Assembly (NCBI GenBank): GCA_026018925.1
Contig: JAKSZU010000008.1
Location: 11,573,626 to 11,637,625, forward strand
Direction: 5' to 3'
Length of the DNA stretch: 64,000 nucleotides
From: Tupaia tana
Taxonomy: Eukaryota; Chordata; Mammalia; Scandentia; Tupaiidae
Positions within the stretch are counted from its first letter, which is position 1. Each line of letters begins with the position of its first letter. A program made the position numbers and the translations under genes. The notes under the pieces were generated by a model. That model did not search any database, was not told the origin of the DNA, and worked only from the letters and a program-made list of their open reading frames with translations. Of this stretch, positions 1-10,117 are shown piece after piece.

Positions 1-356
1 TATAGTCATCCATCTTTTCGATCATTCCCATGTAGAGTCAGTTTAATTTTGTGCCTAGAGAAAAGAATTGTACCTCTCTGCTTTGGAGGGTGGGGATAAC
101 CATAACCCCAGAATCTTGGGGGTATTTAGCTTGGAAACTATTCTAGAAAGAATGGGACCACCAGTCTGTGGGGCTTTGTTCCAGTGCCCACCTATACCCT
201 ACGTAAATATGCCTCAGGCCACACTCCCATCTCAGCCCAAGGTAGGTGCATACATGCTGAAGGATCATTTCTTATAGTTTATGTATTTGCTGGCTTTTAT
301 TTGCAAAACAGACAGGATCATAATAAAATTAAAATAATAGAAAATGGCACTAGAAT
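1..356. other. Unassigned non-coding DNA
   Basis: I recognise no gene, repeat family or RNA here. The short open frames lack any familiar protein motif. Confidence 0.5.
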
Positions 357-619
357 AGGCTGATCCTGTAGCCTAGTGATTAAAAGAGCTGTAGCTCACA
401 TAGCCAACTGTGTGGTTTGAATCCAGGCCCTGGTGACTTAAAAAACACATCGGACACATCGGGCATGTGTGCTCCAAATCCAAACATGGGGGAGAAACGG
501 AGAAGAAAGTACTGTGGTGCTGCCCATGCTCCACATGGATGGGAGGATGCTTTATTCCTTTCCTTCTCTTTCTTTCTATCTCTCTTCAGTGAGCATGTTT
601 ACCCTCGAGTAAAATTGAA
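357..619 (+). mobile_element. tRNA-derived SINE, family A, old copy
   Basis: The copy has the family A order: tRNA-like head with GTGATTAAAAGAG and the B-box relic GGTTTGAATCC, a GGGCATGTGTGCTCC block, a GGAGAAACGGAGAAG block, a CT-rich segment, and the end GAGCATGTTTACCCTC before an A/G tail. The many substitutions and loss of CpGs mark it as old. Its tail continues into a purine-rich tract. Confidence 0.75.
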
Positions 620-800
620 AGGAAGAAAAAAAGAAAAGAGAATAAAGAGAAATAGAAGAGAGAAAGTGAGGAGAGGAGAGAAAAGAGAGAAGAGAAGAGG
701 AGAAGAGGACAGAAGGGAAGAGAAGAGAGGGGATGAGGGGAGAGGAGAGGGGAGAAGAGAGGAGAGAAGACAGACGAGAGAAAAAGAAAGGGCAAGGCAG
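620..800 (+). repeat. Purine-rich (GA) tract
   Basis: About 180 bases are almost purely A and G, in GAGAGGAGAAGA-type imperfect repeats. It begins at the A tail of the SINE on its left and ends where the next SINE starts, so it probably grew from that tail. The homopurine strand explains the long Lys/Arg/Glu frame on one strand and the Ser/Leu/Phe frames on the other; neither is a protein. Confidence 0.8.
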
Positions 801-1042
801 TAGGTGCATAGAGGTTAAGGTGGTTGGATCCCACATAGCCTACTGAGTGGTTGAGTCCTGGACCCTGCATCTTGAAAAACATGCTGAACACATTTGTGTG
901 CATTCCCAAAATCCAAAGAAGAAAATGGAGAAGAGATTGCAGCATAACCAACTCTCCCCCAACCCCGAGGGGTGATTTCTTACTTTTCTCTCTTTCTCTC
1001 TGTCTCTCTTCAGTGAGCACATGTGCCCTATAGCAAAAATGA
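801..1042 (+). mobile_element. tRNA-derived SINE, family A, old copy
   Basis: The head carries GAGGTTAAGGTGG and GGTTGAGTCCTGG. The body has GTGTGCATTCCCAAAATCC, GAAAATGGAGAAGAGATTG and a CT-rich segment, and it ends with GTGCCCTATAGCAAAAATG. It lies directly in the purine-rich extension of the previous SINE. Confidence 0.8.
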
Positions 1043-1113
1043 AAAGAAAAGGAAAGGATAAAAAGAGGAGAGGAAAGAAAAGAAAGAGAAGAGAAAAGAA
1101 AAGAAAGAAAGGA
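1043..1113 (+). repeat. Purine-rich tail of the preceding SINE
   Basis: AAAGAAAAGG-type A/G repeats of about 70 bases continue the A tail of the SINE ending near 1042 and lead directly into the next SINE. Confidence 0.7.
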
Positions 1114-1368
1114 AAATGGGACAGTGGTGCAGTAAAAATGCAACACTGAGACTGACTCACATGATAAGGTTCCAGGTTCCTGTCTGGAGACTTTCTTCCA
1201 TACACAGGGCATGTGTGTGCTCACGGTCTGGGCTGACTGAAGCTAGGGGTAGATTAAGATACCAAGACTCTGTTGGGGGTTGCTGTCTCTCTATCTCTGT
1301 CTCCCTCTTTGTTTCTCTCCCTCATGAAAGAAAGAAATAGATAAACTTCAAGAAAAAAAAAACAGAAA
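1114..1368 (+). mobile_element. tRNA-derived SINE, family B
   Basis: This copy typifies the second SINE family. It begins GGGACAGTGGTGCAGTAA, has a B-box-like GGTTCCAGGTTCCTG, then GCATGTGTGTGCTCACGG, then CTCTGTTGGGGGTTGCT, a CT-rich segment, and CATGAAAGAAAGAAATA at the tail. The arrangement is like family A but the middle differs, and the signature near the 3' end is CCCTGTTGGGGGTGCTTCT. Confidence 0.75.
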
Positions 1369-2736
1369 CTGTATAAACAAACGTATTATCAAAGAATGAT
1401 CAATGCAATTTTGTTTTGTTTCTCAATGCAATAGGTTTTCCTAATCTTTTGAAGTTGTCTCAAAATGCATTGATTATCTGTGGAGGCCTTAAGTGATGTT
1501 TCTACTTTCATGTATTCACTTACACTAGTTCCTATTGGGTAATTTGTCTTTCTTGTGGTCCTGTCCTCTCTGATCCTGGCCTGTCCTCCCTTCTCATTTC
1601 TGCACTTCCTTTCTATCAAAGTGTTTTTCTTTCATTTCCTAGCTTCCATTTATCTTTTAATTAAATCACTGGGGGACATATCAAAGTCCCTAGGGCTCAC
1701 TTTGAGCTAGAGCAAAGGAGCAAGATCTCTCTACTAACTATAAACAAATGTTAACTTAAATGAAGTTTGAGAAATACTTACTCTGTGAGGTTTATTTTTG
1801 AACTGCTTATAATATCATCTTTGTCGTATGCATCCTAGAGAAACACTTCCTTTTTTTAATATAAAATACTTTACACATTTCCAACTCATTATAATTGGTT
1901 TTTAACACTGTTTTGAGTGGGACCTAATAGTGAAATAGTGTCTTTGGTTATAAAATCAGATCCTATTATCTATGGGACTGAAATTCTCAGCAAATTACTC
2001 GTCTGGAATGTTGAGTGGTGTTCATCTATACCAAAAATTAAGGGCCGCTCAGAGAATCCCATCTGGCCACTTCAGTCACCTGTGACTCAGACCAGACCAC
2101 ATTCAGAAATTTCAGCCATGCTGAAATTTCTCATCCGAGTATCTGACTACCCAAGCTGAGTCTAGAATATACACCTGGTGATCACAGACAATGCATATCC
2201 CTTGAGGCAATGCTGGCACTAACCAAGATCATACTGGGAATGTGGCCATTGAACTAGTCCAAGTGAATATCTTATCTCTGTCCTCATCTTAGAATCAAGC
2301 AGATTTTGAATGTGAGGGGTAGGGAATATCTTTTACATTCCCCTTGGCATTAGGCGAGTGTCAGGTATATAACTTGCACTCTTTAAGTGGCTGGCCTACA
2401 GCTGCCTGCCGCTGGCACCGTGTTCACCAGGCACTACTTCCTGAGGACAGGGCTGCAGTGAGCCAGCTCCCTTCTTCCAGAACTTCCTCCAGAGGATGTC
2501 ATAATGAACTTGGCATAAAGTATGCCCCGAGGACCGAGAGAACAGTTTAGGAACAAAACCAGGCTTTGCACTTTGGCTCTGAAATTCTTAGCTACACCAA
2601 TTCGGGCTGAACTTCTTAGAAAGACCTTGGAAAGCTATTAGAGTATAAACAATGGTTCCCTCTCTCTAGAATGCCCTTTCCACTCTTCACTAGCCATCTA
2701 TCCCGCCCTTTAAGCTTCTGTCTAGAGGACTTTCCT
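1369..2736. other. Unassigned non-coding DNA
   Basis: There is no recognisable repeat or coding exon. A slightly GC-richer patch at about 2390-2530 has a short open frame, but no domain, splice-site context or codon pattern that I can defend. Confidence 0.4.
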
Positions 2737-2995
2737 GAGCCAACCTATGATACGGTGGTTAAGGCGGCTCAATCTCACATGACTGAGCCCCTGGTTCTCA
2801 GCTTGGTGGCTTGAGGTGCATTGTGTGTATGTATGCCCCAAGTTCCGAAAGGAGGAAGAAGAAGGGATTGTGGTGTAACCATCTCCCATGAGGGGTTCTT
2901 TCCCTCTTTCTTTCTCTGTCTCACTCTCTTCCTCTCCCTCTCTCTCTCTCACCCTGGCAAGTGCATGTGCCCCCTCACAAATGTATAAGTAAAGG
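2737..2995 (+). mobile_element. tRNA-derived SINE, family A, old copy
   Basis: ACGGTGGTTAAGGCGGCTC in the head is a good A-box region. The middle has GTATGCCCCAAGTTCCG and GAAGAAGGGATTGTGGTG, followed by a long CT-rich segment and GCAAGTGCATGTGCCCCC. The tail is weak (AAATGTATAAGTAAA). Confidence 0.75.
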
Positions 2996-3315
2996 GCTTT
3001 CCCTGACTGCAGAGCTTTAAGAAGCCCCATATGGTCACAGATCCATCATGTTCAGCAGCCACTGAACACAGCATTTAATCCTGAGAAAACAAATGTTTGA
3101 AAAGAAATCAAATCCTGTCATCCATCAGAGTACCTTTTAAACCTCTCTGTTGTAGATTGGAAAGAAAAATAACCCCAATTAGTTATGAGATTGTGTGGTG
3201 TCTTCTCCACTAAATGTTAAGCTCTATGCGTCTATTCCCAGAACCCAGCTTTTATTTAGTAGAAATTGGCCCTTTAATTCAGGGTTGATGAATGAAGCTA
3301 TTTAATTGGCCAGGG
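2996..3315. other. Unassigned DNA, possible L2-type relic at 3210-3300
   Basis: ATGTTAAGCTCTATGCGTCT followed by GGTTGATGAATGAAGC weakly recalls the 3' end of L2/MIR elements. The rest is unassigned. Confidence 0.25.
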
Positions 3316-3640
3316 ATGCCTTAACAAAGCTACAGAGCAGATGGGTTAAACAACAGGCATTTATTGTCTCACAGATATTGGCAGTGTTAGTTCCCTCTGA
3401 CGGCTGTGAGGGAAGAATCTGCTCTGAGGTTCTCTCCTTGGCTCGTAGACCTGTCTACATGCTCATGTGACATCCTCCGTACGTGTTGCCTGTCTCCAAA
3501 TGTCTTCTTGTAAGGCCGTCATCCTATTAGATTAGGGCCCACCCATACAAAGCCATTTTAACTTGATTACGTCTGAGGTAGTGGGATCTGAGGTTTAACA
3601 CCTGATTTGTGGAACAACACAATGCAACTCCTACGTGTCT
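3316..3640 (-). mobile_element. MLT1-like MaLR LTR, antisense
   Basis: Landmarks in antisense order are GGGTTAAACAACAGGCATTTATT, cited here only as its first part GGGTTAAACAACAGG, then CTCACAGATATTGG, CTCCTTGGCTCGTAGAC, TCTTCTTGTAAGGC, and GATTAGGGCCCACCCATAC. These match what I remember of the reverse strand of mammalian MLT1 solo LTRs. It is diverged, with no clear flanking duplication. Confidence 0.65.
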
Positions 3641-3833
3641 TTCATGGTTAGTAGCCAGGTAGTGCCACTCTTCTGCCTTGTTGTGAGAAAGCAAGTGTCT
3701 TTGATGATTAAATCATACACACTGACCCCTGACACTACTGTATTCAATTCTATGCTTTGCTTAGCAAAAGGGAAGCTTTCAGAATTTAGATAGCCCTCTA
3801 TTCAAGACAATTTCTTTTTTACGAATATATATA

Positions 3834-4162
3834 CAGGTTGAACATGTCTAGTTTGAAAATCAAAAATCTGAAATGCTCCAAAATATGCAGTGTTTTCAGG
3901 GCTGACATCATACCACAAAAAGAAAATGTCACACCTGACCTCATGTGACAGGTCACAGTCAAAACACTGCAATACGAAAATATTGTATAAAACTGCCTTC
4001 AGGTTATGTATATAAGGTACACACAAAGTATAAATAAATTTTGTTTTGACTTGACTCTCCTCTCCAAGTTATCTCACTGTGTATAATTCTGAAAATTTGA
4101 AAAAAATTGAAATTCAAAACACATCCGATCCGAAGCATTTCAGATAAGAGATACTCAACCTG
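3834..4162. mobile_element. Tigger3/4-like MITE
   Basis: The ends are inverted: CAGGTTGAACATGTCTAG at the left and AGATACTCAACCTG at the right. Next to them lie the matching AAATCTGAAATGCTCCAAAAT and CGAAGCATTTCAG. The left end is preceded by the dinucleotide TA, the usual Tigger target; the right side reads CA. About 330 bases with no transposase, so a non-autonomous pogo/Tigger derivative. Confidence 0.65.
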
Positions 4163-4204
4163 CATATATGAAAAAATACAGATATATAATCCATAACAAG
4201 AAAA

Positions 4205-4450
4205 TACACACATGTATATATAAAACTTCTCCATAGCAATATGTAAATATTTATATATATGTATATATATTCCCTTTTATATATTTCCTTATATATGTAT
4301 AAATTTCATATATAAACATATAATTTTTCTCTATTATATCTATACGTATATTTATATGTCTATTATAGACTGTGTGTGTATCTTCACAGCAAGGAGCTAC
4401 TCTATAATACCAAGGAGTGAGTGTATGTGTGTATACATATACACAAAGCT
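4205..4450. repeat. AT-rich TATATG/TATA simple sequence
   Basis: Imperfect runs of TATATATG, TATTTATATAT and TGTGTATACATATACAC are present. Open frames here are rich in Tyr and Ile because of the base composition. Confidence 0.7.
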
Positions 4451-4602
4451 TAGCACTGACTGTTATTCTAGGCTTATCCATTTGTCTTCTATCTGTTCAC
4501 TGGTGGAAAGATTAGAAGCCACGAATTATTGGGAGTAAAATATCTCAGCTACTTTTCTTTATAGTAAGACATAGTTAGTGAAGTGTTAAAAGGTGAGAAT
4601 TT

Positions 4603-4872
4603 GGGGGGAAAAAAGGGACCAGCAAATGGCGTAATGGCTACGTTGCTGGACTCCCATTTAGTCCACCATGGTTTGAGTCCTGGATCCAGTGGCTTAAACT
4701 CACTCTGGGCACATGTGAGTGTGTGCCCAAGATCCTGAGAGGAGAATGGAGGAGAAGGGATTGTGGTGTGGCCATTCCCCTCTGAGGGATGATTTCTTGC
4801 TTTCTCTCTCTCTGTCTCTCTGTCTTTCTGGTGAGCACACACACCCTATAGCAAAAACCTCTCAAAAAAAGA
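4603..4872 (+). mobile_element. tRNA-derived SINE, family A, intermediate age
   Basis: The 15-base target duplication AAAAGGTGAGAATTT flanks it (4588-4602 and 4873-4887). The element proper starts GGGACCAGCAAATGGCGTAA at 4615. Twelve extra bases (GGGGGGAAAAAA) lie between the left duplication and that start. It ends CACCCTATAGCAAAAACC plus an A-rich tail. Confidence 0.9.
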
Positions 4873-4887
4873 AAAAGGTGAGAATTT

Positions 4888-5345
4888 TTGACTCAACAGG
4901 AGATTTGCTGTTATACCTAGAAAGAAGTCGCAGTGACCCAACATTGCACATGATGGAGAGGGAGGGTGCATACAAAGAGTCAGAGAAAGTCGCTCGTCCT
5001 TTACCTAGGACAGATCAGGGGTATTAATAGTAATGCCCAGAAAATGTGACCAACTATAAAGGAGGTCATTATAATAATAAGATACCCAGAGCATGTCAGG
5101 GACTACACATGGCTTCTTAGGGTAAATGACCACATTTGGGGTTCTGAAGCTTGTGAGTGGGCACCCTTCTGAAAGGACTAAAGCATGGGCTTGACTGCCA
5201 TGTGTGGGCGGGCTCTCCTGAACAGTGCCAGATTTGAGTCCAAATGCAGGTACAGGGAAGGTTGTTCAGTTTTAAAGACATTCTCCCAAAATAGAGGGAC
5301 CCCTACTGAAACCTCTGCTCCATGGCATTGAAAATATCGCTCCCA
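4888..5345. other. Unassigned non-coding DNA
   Basis: No recognisable repeat or gene. Frames of about 70 residues lack any family motif. Confidence 0.4.
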
Positions 5346-5600
5346 GAACCAGCGGGTGGTGTAATGGTTACGTTGCTGGACTCCCATGTTTGAGTGCCAG
5401 GTCTGGTGGCTTAAAACTTAAGCCCAGGTGTGTGTGTGTGCCTACCCAAAATCCAGAAAGGAGAATGGAGGAGATGGGATTGTGGTGTGGCTATCCCCCT
5501 TGGGGGGGTAATTTCTCCATTTCTGTATCTCTGTCTCCATCCCTCTGGTGAGTGCATATGCCCTATAGCAAAAATCTCTCTCTCAAAAAAAAAAAAAAAT
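5346..5600 (+). mobile_element. tRNA-derived SINE, family A
   Basis: It begins GAACCAGCGGGTGGTGTAAT. The anticodon-to-B-box part is shortened (CTCCCATGTTTGAGTGCC), so the region between the anticodon loop and box B is deleted by about 13 bases. The rest is intact, ending with CATATGCCCTATAGCAAAA, then CTCTCTCTC and A15. Confidence 0.85.
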
Positions 5601-6707
5601 CACTCTCTTTCTACTTCACCAGGAGATTTCTGGCTCTACCTTACCAAGAAGAAAAAGATTCATTGTTTATGACCAGTTCTTGCCGAGCAGTGTGATTACG
5701 ATTATCACTGTTTCCAGGCTGCATGTAACAGCAGAAATACATTAAGGATTAGACAATTTCCTCCAGCCGTTGTGTGACCTCAATTCTGAAGTCACTCTGG
5801 CCCCATCCTGACTTTGGAGATATGCCTCATGGCATGGATATGACAATTAAAGATATTACTAGTGCCACATACTTAAAACACATGGTCTTTCTTTGACAGT
5901 GCAAAGCATCGAATTTTGCTTAAATTCTAAGGATGGACTTGTCATCGCCAGTCTCAGTTGTCCACACAGTTTAACATCACTTGATAGGTGTAAATGATAT
6001 ACGTCAGATCAATTATTTGAAAACCAAATACTCCAAATTCAGGAACCCGATCAATAATCTGAAAATATCTATTGAGTGTTCATCAGCAGTTTTACAGATG
6101 CCGGGCAAACCTCAGAGGCATTGAGTGGCTCAGGCATATCCTCCCTCCAATAGTTCTCTTGGGTTCGGCTCATCCAGCCAATGATGACGCTCAACAGTGG
6201 CCCTAGCCAGCATCCGTAGCACACCAGGTATAGGCGAGGAGGGGAAGGGCAGCTGGGTCATCACTATGGACCTGAACCTGAACTTGGACCTGGAGCTAAC
6301 CACCATTTGAGGTGGAGAGTACCTGTTCAATGACACCTTCAGACTTTAAGGAACGCATCAGAGAAGATCAATCTGTGAGTACCAGCATGCCAGTATTTAC
6401 AAGGACAATTAGAGGACATTTTAAGTCATATTCAAATATGGCACTGAACAGCTTAGCTGACCACTGCTAATACCCAACATTTGTCTTGCAAAGAACCATT
6501 CAATGCACAGTATTTGTACAGCCTCCCTATGTTTCTTTTGAGAGTTCAAAATTTTCCAATTTTACAAATTTTCAACATAAATTTGTAATTGACATCCATT
6601 TTCCATGAACTTTAGAAAGTTCCCTCAAATAATGGGTCTTTTGTATAAAATAAACATAAATTTGATCAGTTTAGTCACTGATGACTGCTTTTCTATGTAA
6701 CATGGTG
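5601..6707. other. Unassigned non-coding DNA
   Basis: About 1.1 kb with no clear element. A segment near 6180-6310 is GC-richer but shows no gene features. Confidence 0.4.
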
Positions 6708-6720
6708 AAATGCCTATTCT

Positions 6721-6988
6721 TTTTTTTTTTTTTTTTTGGAGAGGTTTTTGCTATAGGGCACGTGCGCTCGCCAGACAGACAGAGAGAGACAGGGAGACAG
6801 AAAGCAGGAAATCACTCCCCAGGGAGGATGGCCACACCGAAATCCCTTCTCCTCCATTCTCTTCTTGGGATCTTGGGCACGCACGCACACGTGCCCGGCG
6901 TGAGTTTAAGCCACCGGGTCCGGGACTCGAACCGTGGTCGACTACGTGGGAGTCTAGCAACATAGCCATTATGCTACCTGCTGGTCCC
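6721..6988 (-). mobile_element. tRNA-derived SINE, family A, young
   Basis: Reverse orientation: T17, GGAGAGGTTTTTGCTATAGG, and ending in CTGCTGGTCCC. The 13-base flanking duplication reads AAATGCCTATTCT at 6708-6720 and AAATGCCCATTCT at 6989-7001. CpGs survive in CACGTGCGCTCGCC and CCCGGCGTGAG, so it is recent. Confidence 0.93.
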
Positions 6989-7001
6989 AAATGCCCATTC
7001 T

Positions 7002-8062
7002 TCAAAGAAGCCCCAGAGAGAACAGAAGCCTAGGACTTGGCTCTTTAGCCAGTTCTGCCATTGCGTTAGTGATCTAGCCTTCTCGGACTCCTGCTCCAGG
7101 AACGGTAATGAAGATGTCCCACCCCTTTGACATCATTTGGATTATAACATTTAAAAGAGTACTTAACTAATGTTTAGATATTTCTTTCTCCTTTACTCTT
7201 CTTTTTATTTTGGAAAATTGCCAGTGTATATTAGAGTGGGTCTTCCTGTGTCCAGCATCCAACTTCAAAGCTCCTCCTTCAGTTTTTTTTTTTTTTTTTT
7301 CCTACTTCGCTGGAATATTTTACAAACAATCCTGGACATATCATTCGTAATGCCTTGGATGGACCTCTAACTGACAAGAACATTTTTCCCAAAAAAACAA
7401 TTTTCAAGAATCAGGGAAGAAATGTATATGCATATGATCTGTATTGTTTAAACATCTTTATTTTTTTGTGAAGTCTGCTTGAATAGTATGCTATTTTTTA
7501 AAAAGAGCAACTATAAAAATGGTATATTCATTTTACTACCAGAAGAGTGTCTTATGTCATTCCTACATGCTGTTTATTCAGGTTTTAAAACAGGAACGAT
7601 ATAATAGACATCACTCAGAGAAATAAAAAGCAATTGTTTCTGCCTTTGAGAAATATACCTTCCATCTATAAAGACCAACAGCAGACATGCACATGAACTT
7701 CAAGTAAAATAATAGAATTAATGCTGGACAATTCAGATGCACAAGGATTCACGGGCAGACCAAGACTCTTTGACCTGAGGTCAATTAGAGATGACTTTGT
7801 AAAGGAAATGAGTTTCAGAGTGAATCTTGACTCAAGAGAAGAATGTAGATTAAGACATGGCATGTTCAAACACTGAGCCAGAGATGAGCATGCAGTGAAA
7901 ACTAAAGAAAACATTCAGACGGAAAATATGAGTGATGATAAAATTTTAAATAGGCTTTATCCATATCATAGCTGTGAAGCTATGACCCTCAGACCACTCA
8001 TTAGGTCTTGTTACAACTGTTCACAAATATATTTGTCTTTGGAAAACAGGCTCTGAACATTT
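7002..8062. other. Unassigned DNA with an old repeat-like stretch
   Basis: T17 at 7284-7300 has no SINE body attached. The stretch 7620-7900 (GATGACTTTGTAAAGGAAATG, first 20 bases only: GATGACTTTGTAAAGGAAAT) vaguely resembles an old mammalian interspersed repeat that I cannot name. No coding evidence. Confidence 0.3.
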
Positions 8063-8080
8063 AAAAAAAAAAAAAAAAAG

Positions 8081-8334
8081 AGGCCAAGCAGGTGGCACAA
8101 CGGTAATGGTACTGGCCTCTTACATGGCTAACTGCGATACGAGTTTTGGATCCAGTGACTTGAAAGTCATGCTGACTCCTCTGTGTGCATGCCCAAAAAT
8201 CCCAGGAGGAGAACGAAGAAGAGATTGTAGTGTGGCCATGCTGCCTGAAGGGGTGATTTTTCATTTTCCCTATCTCTGTCTCTCTCCAACAAGCAGTTAT
8301 GCTATGGCAAAAACTTAAAAAAAAAAAAAAAACA
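8081..8334 (+). mobile_element. tRNA-derived SINE, family A, old copy
   Basis: It begins GAGGCCAAGCAGGTGGCACA. The body retains CATGCCCAAAAATCCCAGG, GTAGTGTGGCCATGCTGCC and TATGCTATGGCAAAAACTT, then A16. The A17 immediately before the start probably belonged to the target site or an older tail. Confidence 0.85.
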
Positions 8335-8577
8335 ATAAAAAGTAAACAATAAAAGCTGAAAAAGGTTGACTTCTAATGATGGGATCTGGAGCAGTGTCAT
8401 ATTGGTTAGAGGCAGTTTCGGAGCAGGGGAGATGACTTGGCCTTGGGTGTATAGACAGAGCAGAGATTTTGACCTAAGACAAGATTCATTCATGTCTATG
8501 ACTTTCCCGGGAAATCTAATCACTCTCCTCCCTTCACTGTCTGCTTTATCATTCAAACAAGATGAAAAACTCTCTTG

Positions 8578-8803
8578 GAGTCGGCAGGTTGTGTGGTGGT
8601 TAAGAGCACTGGAATCCCACATGGCCAACCATGGTTTGAGTCCCAGATCTGGCAGCTTGCTTTCTCACTTTCTCTTTTTCTCTCTCTCTCTTTCTTTCTC
8701 CCTCTCTCCCTTCCTCTCTGGTCAAATTTAAATAAATATATAAATAAATAATAAAATAAATAAATAAAGTGAAGTAAAATAATTCTAAAAAAAAAAAAAA
8801 AAA
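8578..8803 (+). mobile_element. Short SINE subfamily of family A (internal deletion)
   Basis: The tRNA-like head (GTGTGGTGGTTAAGAGCACT ... GGTTTGAGTCCCAG) is joined directly at GGCAGCTTG to the CT-rich segment CTTTCTCACTTTC. The GGGCAC and GGAGAATGG blocks are missing. It ends TCTGGTCAAATTTAAATAA instead of GCCCTATAGC. The same junction and end occur at 40921-41079 and 61188-61378, so this is a subfamily and not a random deletion. Confidence 0.85.
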
Positions 8804-8872
8804 CAAGTAAAGACAAAGAACTCTCCCCAGGCAATAATGTTTATAGACCAAATTTTCCAGATAATGCTGCTG

Positions 8873-9136
8873 CTTTTTTTTTAAAAGAGATTTTTGGCTT
8901 AGGGAGCATGTGCTTGCCAAAGAAAGAGAGAGAGAGACAGTGAAAGGAAAGTGAGAAATCACCTCTGAGGGGATGGCCACTCCACAATCCCTTCCCTTCC
9001 ATTCTTCTCCCAGGATCTTGGGCACGCATGCATATGCACCTAGTGTGATTTTTAAGCCGGGGTGTCCAGAACTCAAGTTATAGCCAGCCATGTGGGAGTC
9101 CAGTGACATAACCGCTACGCCATCTGCTAGTCCCCA
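8873..9136 (-). mobile_element. tRNA-derived SINE, family A, old copy
   Basis: Reverse orientation with T9, GATTTTTGGCTTAGGGAGC, CCCTTCCATTCTTCTCCC, CTTGGGCACGCATGC, and ending at CATCTGCTAGTCCCC. The flanks AGATAATGCTGCTG and AGATACTGCTGCTT are the degraded target duplication. Confidence 0.85.
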
Positions 9137-9249
9137 GATACTGCTGCTTAGTCTTTGTAGACAAACAATAAGTAATAATACAGCAGTAATAATTGTTCCT
9201 CTTGGGAAAATGGGAACAGGATGTGCCATCAGTTCTGCTATTGCCTGGT

Positions 9250-9311
9250 TCCTGGAAAACAACAATCTGTGCCAGGCATACTTCATGTACCTTCTTTAAT
9301 CCTGATGGCAA
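9250..9311 (+). mobile_element. MIR relic, left half
   Basis: CTGTGCCAGGCATACTTCAT followed by TCTTTAATCCTGATGGCAAC matches the remembered MIR core. The MIR continues at 10118, after three SINEs. Confidence 0.6.
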
Positions 9312-9490
9312 CTCTTTTTCCTTTTTTAATTGTCAGATGGCATGTGCCCTCACCATAGAGAGACAAAGGGAGAGAGACAGAGAGAAAGCACACCCCTACT
9401 GAGGCATGATCACATCGCAATCCCTTCTCTTTCATGCCTCCATCCTTTCAGAATTTGGGGCACTCAAGCTCATATGCTTTGATGTGTTTT
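9312..9490 (-). mobile_element. tRNA-derived SINE, family A, tail half of a split copy
   Basis: Reverse orientation: TTAATTGTCAGATGGCATGT, AATCCCTTCTCTTTCATGCC, and GAATTTGGGGCACTCAAGC. The sequence breaks off at about GATGTGTTTTTC. The missing tRNA-head half resumes near 10023, beyond two inserted SINEs. Confidence 0.75.
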
Positions 9491-9780
9491 TCTTTTTTAT
9501 TTTTAGAGAGATTTTTTGTCTGTTTGTTTTGAGAGTTTTTTTTCTATAGGGCACCTGCACTCACCAGAAAGATAGAGGGAGACAGAGAGATAGGAAGTGA
9601 GAAATCACCCCCCAGGGGGAATGGCCATGCTGCAGTCCCTTCTCCTCCATTCTTCTTTTGGGATCTTGGGCATACACGCACATGCGTCCAGCATGAGTTT
9701 AAGCCACCAGGTCTAGCACTCGAACTGCTGTCGACTACGTGGGAATCCAGAGACATAGTCATTACACCAACTTCTGGTCC
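9491..9780 (-). mobile_element. tRNA-derived SINE, family A, inserted in an older SINE
   Basis: Reverse orientation with GAGAGTTTTTTTTCTATAGG, CACCCCCCAGGGGGAATGGC, CATACACGCACATGCG, GTCGACTACGTGGGAATCC, and the end CTTCTGGTCCCG. It sits in the middle of the copy split between 9312-9490 and 10023-10117. Confidence 0.85.
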
Positions 9781-10022
9781 CGTATTTTTAAAGAGTTTTT
9801 TGCTATAGGGCATGTGTGCTCAGCAGAGAGACAGAAAGTGAGAAATCTCCCCCCAGGGGGATGGCCACATCACAGCTCCTTCTCCTGCATTCTCCTTTCA
9901 GGATTTTGGACATGCACACACATGCACCCCGCATGAGTTTAAAGCCACTGGGTCCAGGACTCAAACAATGATCAACCATGTGGGATGCTAGTGTCCTAAC
10001 CACTATGCAACCTGCTAGCCCC
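9781..10022 (-). mobile_element. tRNA-derived SINE, family A, second insertion in the nest
   Basis: Directly abuts the preceding copy: GAGTTTTTTGCTATAGGGC, TCCCCCCAGGGGGATGGCC, CATGCACACACATGCACC, AACCACTATGCAACCTGC, and the end TAGCCCCC. Same orientation as its neighbour, with almost no tail between them. Confidence 0.85.
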
Positions 10023-10117
10023 CAATATGTTTTTAAAGCCACTGAGGCCAGGATTTGAACTGTGGTCAACCATGTGGAATCGGCCTCCCTTAACCAATAG
10101 GCCACAGGGCCAGCCCC
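10023..10117 (-). mobile_element. tRNA-derived SINE, family A, head half of the split copy
   Basis: TTTTTAAAGCCACTGAGGCC, GGATTTGAACTGTGG (B-box complement) and CCACAGGGCCAGCCCC form the tRNA-like end that is missing from 9312-9490. The two parts together make one full-length element. Confidence 0.75.

Noticed and set aside
417-803. Lys/Arg/Glu-rich open frame
   Set aside because: It is the reading of a SINE followed by a GA-rich tract, not a basic protein.
4205-4450. AT-rich stretch as a replication origin or matrix-attachment site
   Set aside because: Only simple TATATG-type sequence; no defined consensus can be supported from sequence alone.
8600-9286. Longest open frame in the window (228 codons, minus strand)
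   Set aside because: It runs through a short SINE, an A/T-rich tail and the opposite strand of a family A SINE; its translation is explained by those repeats.
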